From Harmonia axyridis (lineage: Eukaryota > Arthropoda > Insecta > Coleoptera > Coccinellidae), in the NCBI RefSeq assembly GCF_914767665.1, contig NC_059508.1, forward strand, positions 7,316,001-7,380,000: a stretch of DNA of 64,000 bases. Direction: 5' to 3'. How positions within the stretch are numbered: position 1 is the stretch's first letter; each line of letters starts with the position of its first letter. Of the stretch, positions 63,503 through 64,000 are shown piece after piece. The notes under the pieces were generated by a model. The model was not told the DNA's origin, ran no database searches, and was given only the letters and a program-made list of their open reading frames with translations. The position numbers were made by a program, and so were the translations under genes.

Positions 63503-64000
63503 TAATTTAGAGCATTCTTTTTCATTATTTTTTTATTATCAACCACTGCATAAATTTTAATTTTATTAAACGTTTGACTTGAGTGATTTGTTTTACTGCT
63601 ACTCTGGTAGAGGAGTACGCAATTTATTTTTAAGACAGGCATATCTCTACCTGGTGCCCATTATTACCTTCCATCTAATTTTGAAGAACTCACTCCCATC
63701 TTCACTGAGTGTAGTCGCGAGCCGAATTTAGCCTTGTGACCGGCTTACTCAAGGTCGACACGTCACACATTGCTGCTTGTCATCAACATGTCATGGCTTT
63801 GTAATTCTGTACCACTCTGAATGGTAGAGACTTATCAGAAACGGATTTTTTCAACTCAGTAGGAGTGCGATAGGTTCGAACATACTCCTTCAGGCACGAG
63901 TTGAGTTGAAAGAATGAATGTACCTCTCTAGGCCATTCTCGTGCCCTTCCTTAATTGGTTATCAAGTTTCTTCACTGATAGAACAATGAGAGTAAGAGTA
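63503..64000. other. Unassigned sequence at the right edge
   Basis: No ORF of note. A TTATTAAACG poly(A)-like signal near 63565 and ACCTGGTGCCCATT near 63650 could mark the end of an LTR and a primer-binding site, but no second LTR lies in the window. Confidence 0.3.

Noticed and set aside
1..64000. A defence island, CRISPR array or prokaryotic operon
   Set aside because: No bacterial-type gene clusters or spaced repeats; splice signals and eukaryotic retroelements dominate.

Overview
The window looks like animal, most likely insect, nuclear DNA. It is AT-rich and intron-like, and nearly everything recognisable is transposable-element sequence of kinds typical of arthropods: jockey- and CR1-like non-LTR elements, a Dong/R4-like element with a restriction-like endonuclease, BEL/Pao and Ty3/gypsy LTR elements, a Penelope-like fragment, mariner-type elements, an hAT-like element and many MITEs. 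The best host-gene candidate is a 132-bp exon at 13.1 kb resembling the first PH domain of RasGRF. The species cannot be named from the sequence. A beetle would fit but is a guess. No rRNA, tRNA or CRISPR was seen.

Layout. 0-6.3 kb: a minus-strand non-LTR element (LINE-B) with ORF1 and ORF2 both open. Its spacer is split by a 2.9-kb hAT-like element with 8-bp target duplications, which itself carries a fold-back MITE. 6.4-12.7 kb: fragments (two 3' ends of an endonuclease-type LINE, a gypsy-like gag, a Penelope GIY-YIG piece, a CR1-like tail, a Dong-like fragment, a 1.2-kb fold-back element and a 218-bp TIR element). 13.1 kb: the RasGRF-like exon. 13.9-20.4 kb: a mariner-type element entered by a second minus-strand LINE (LINE-C), which carries a 0.9-kb MITE. 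20.7-24.8 kb: Dong-like copy 1. 26-32.3 kb: a gypsy/errantivirus-like LTR and gag, and a second mariner-type copy split by a CR1-like LINE (LINE-E) whose two ORFs are intact.

33.6-60.1 kb is one nested stack. About 1 kb of a jockey-type ORF2 (minus) is split twice: by LINE-D (56.93-59.88 kb) and by LINE-A (34.01-56.59 kb). LINE-A ORF1 is split by a BEL/Pao element (34.53-50.50 kb), and its ORF2 by a 2.2-kb TIR element that holds a further MITE. The BEL integrase is split by a 1.56-kb fold-back element. Its 5' LTR is split by a deleted gypsy element (41.99-49.35 kb) and by another fold-back element. Inside the gypsy element is a CR1-like LINE fragment, and in that fragment's TAA tail sits Dong-like copy 2. 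Most joins are supported by target-site duplications, by reading frames that resume, or by an unoccupied copy of the site in the same window.

60.1-64 kb holds a small MITE and three unrelated minisatellite clusters but no gene I can name. The elements do not work together as a pathway. Their interest lies in the order of insertion, the target preferences and the few copies that still look coding-competent (LINE-E, and LINE-B as far as the window shows).
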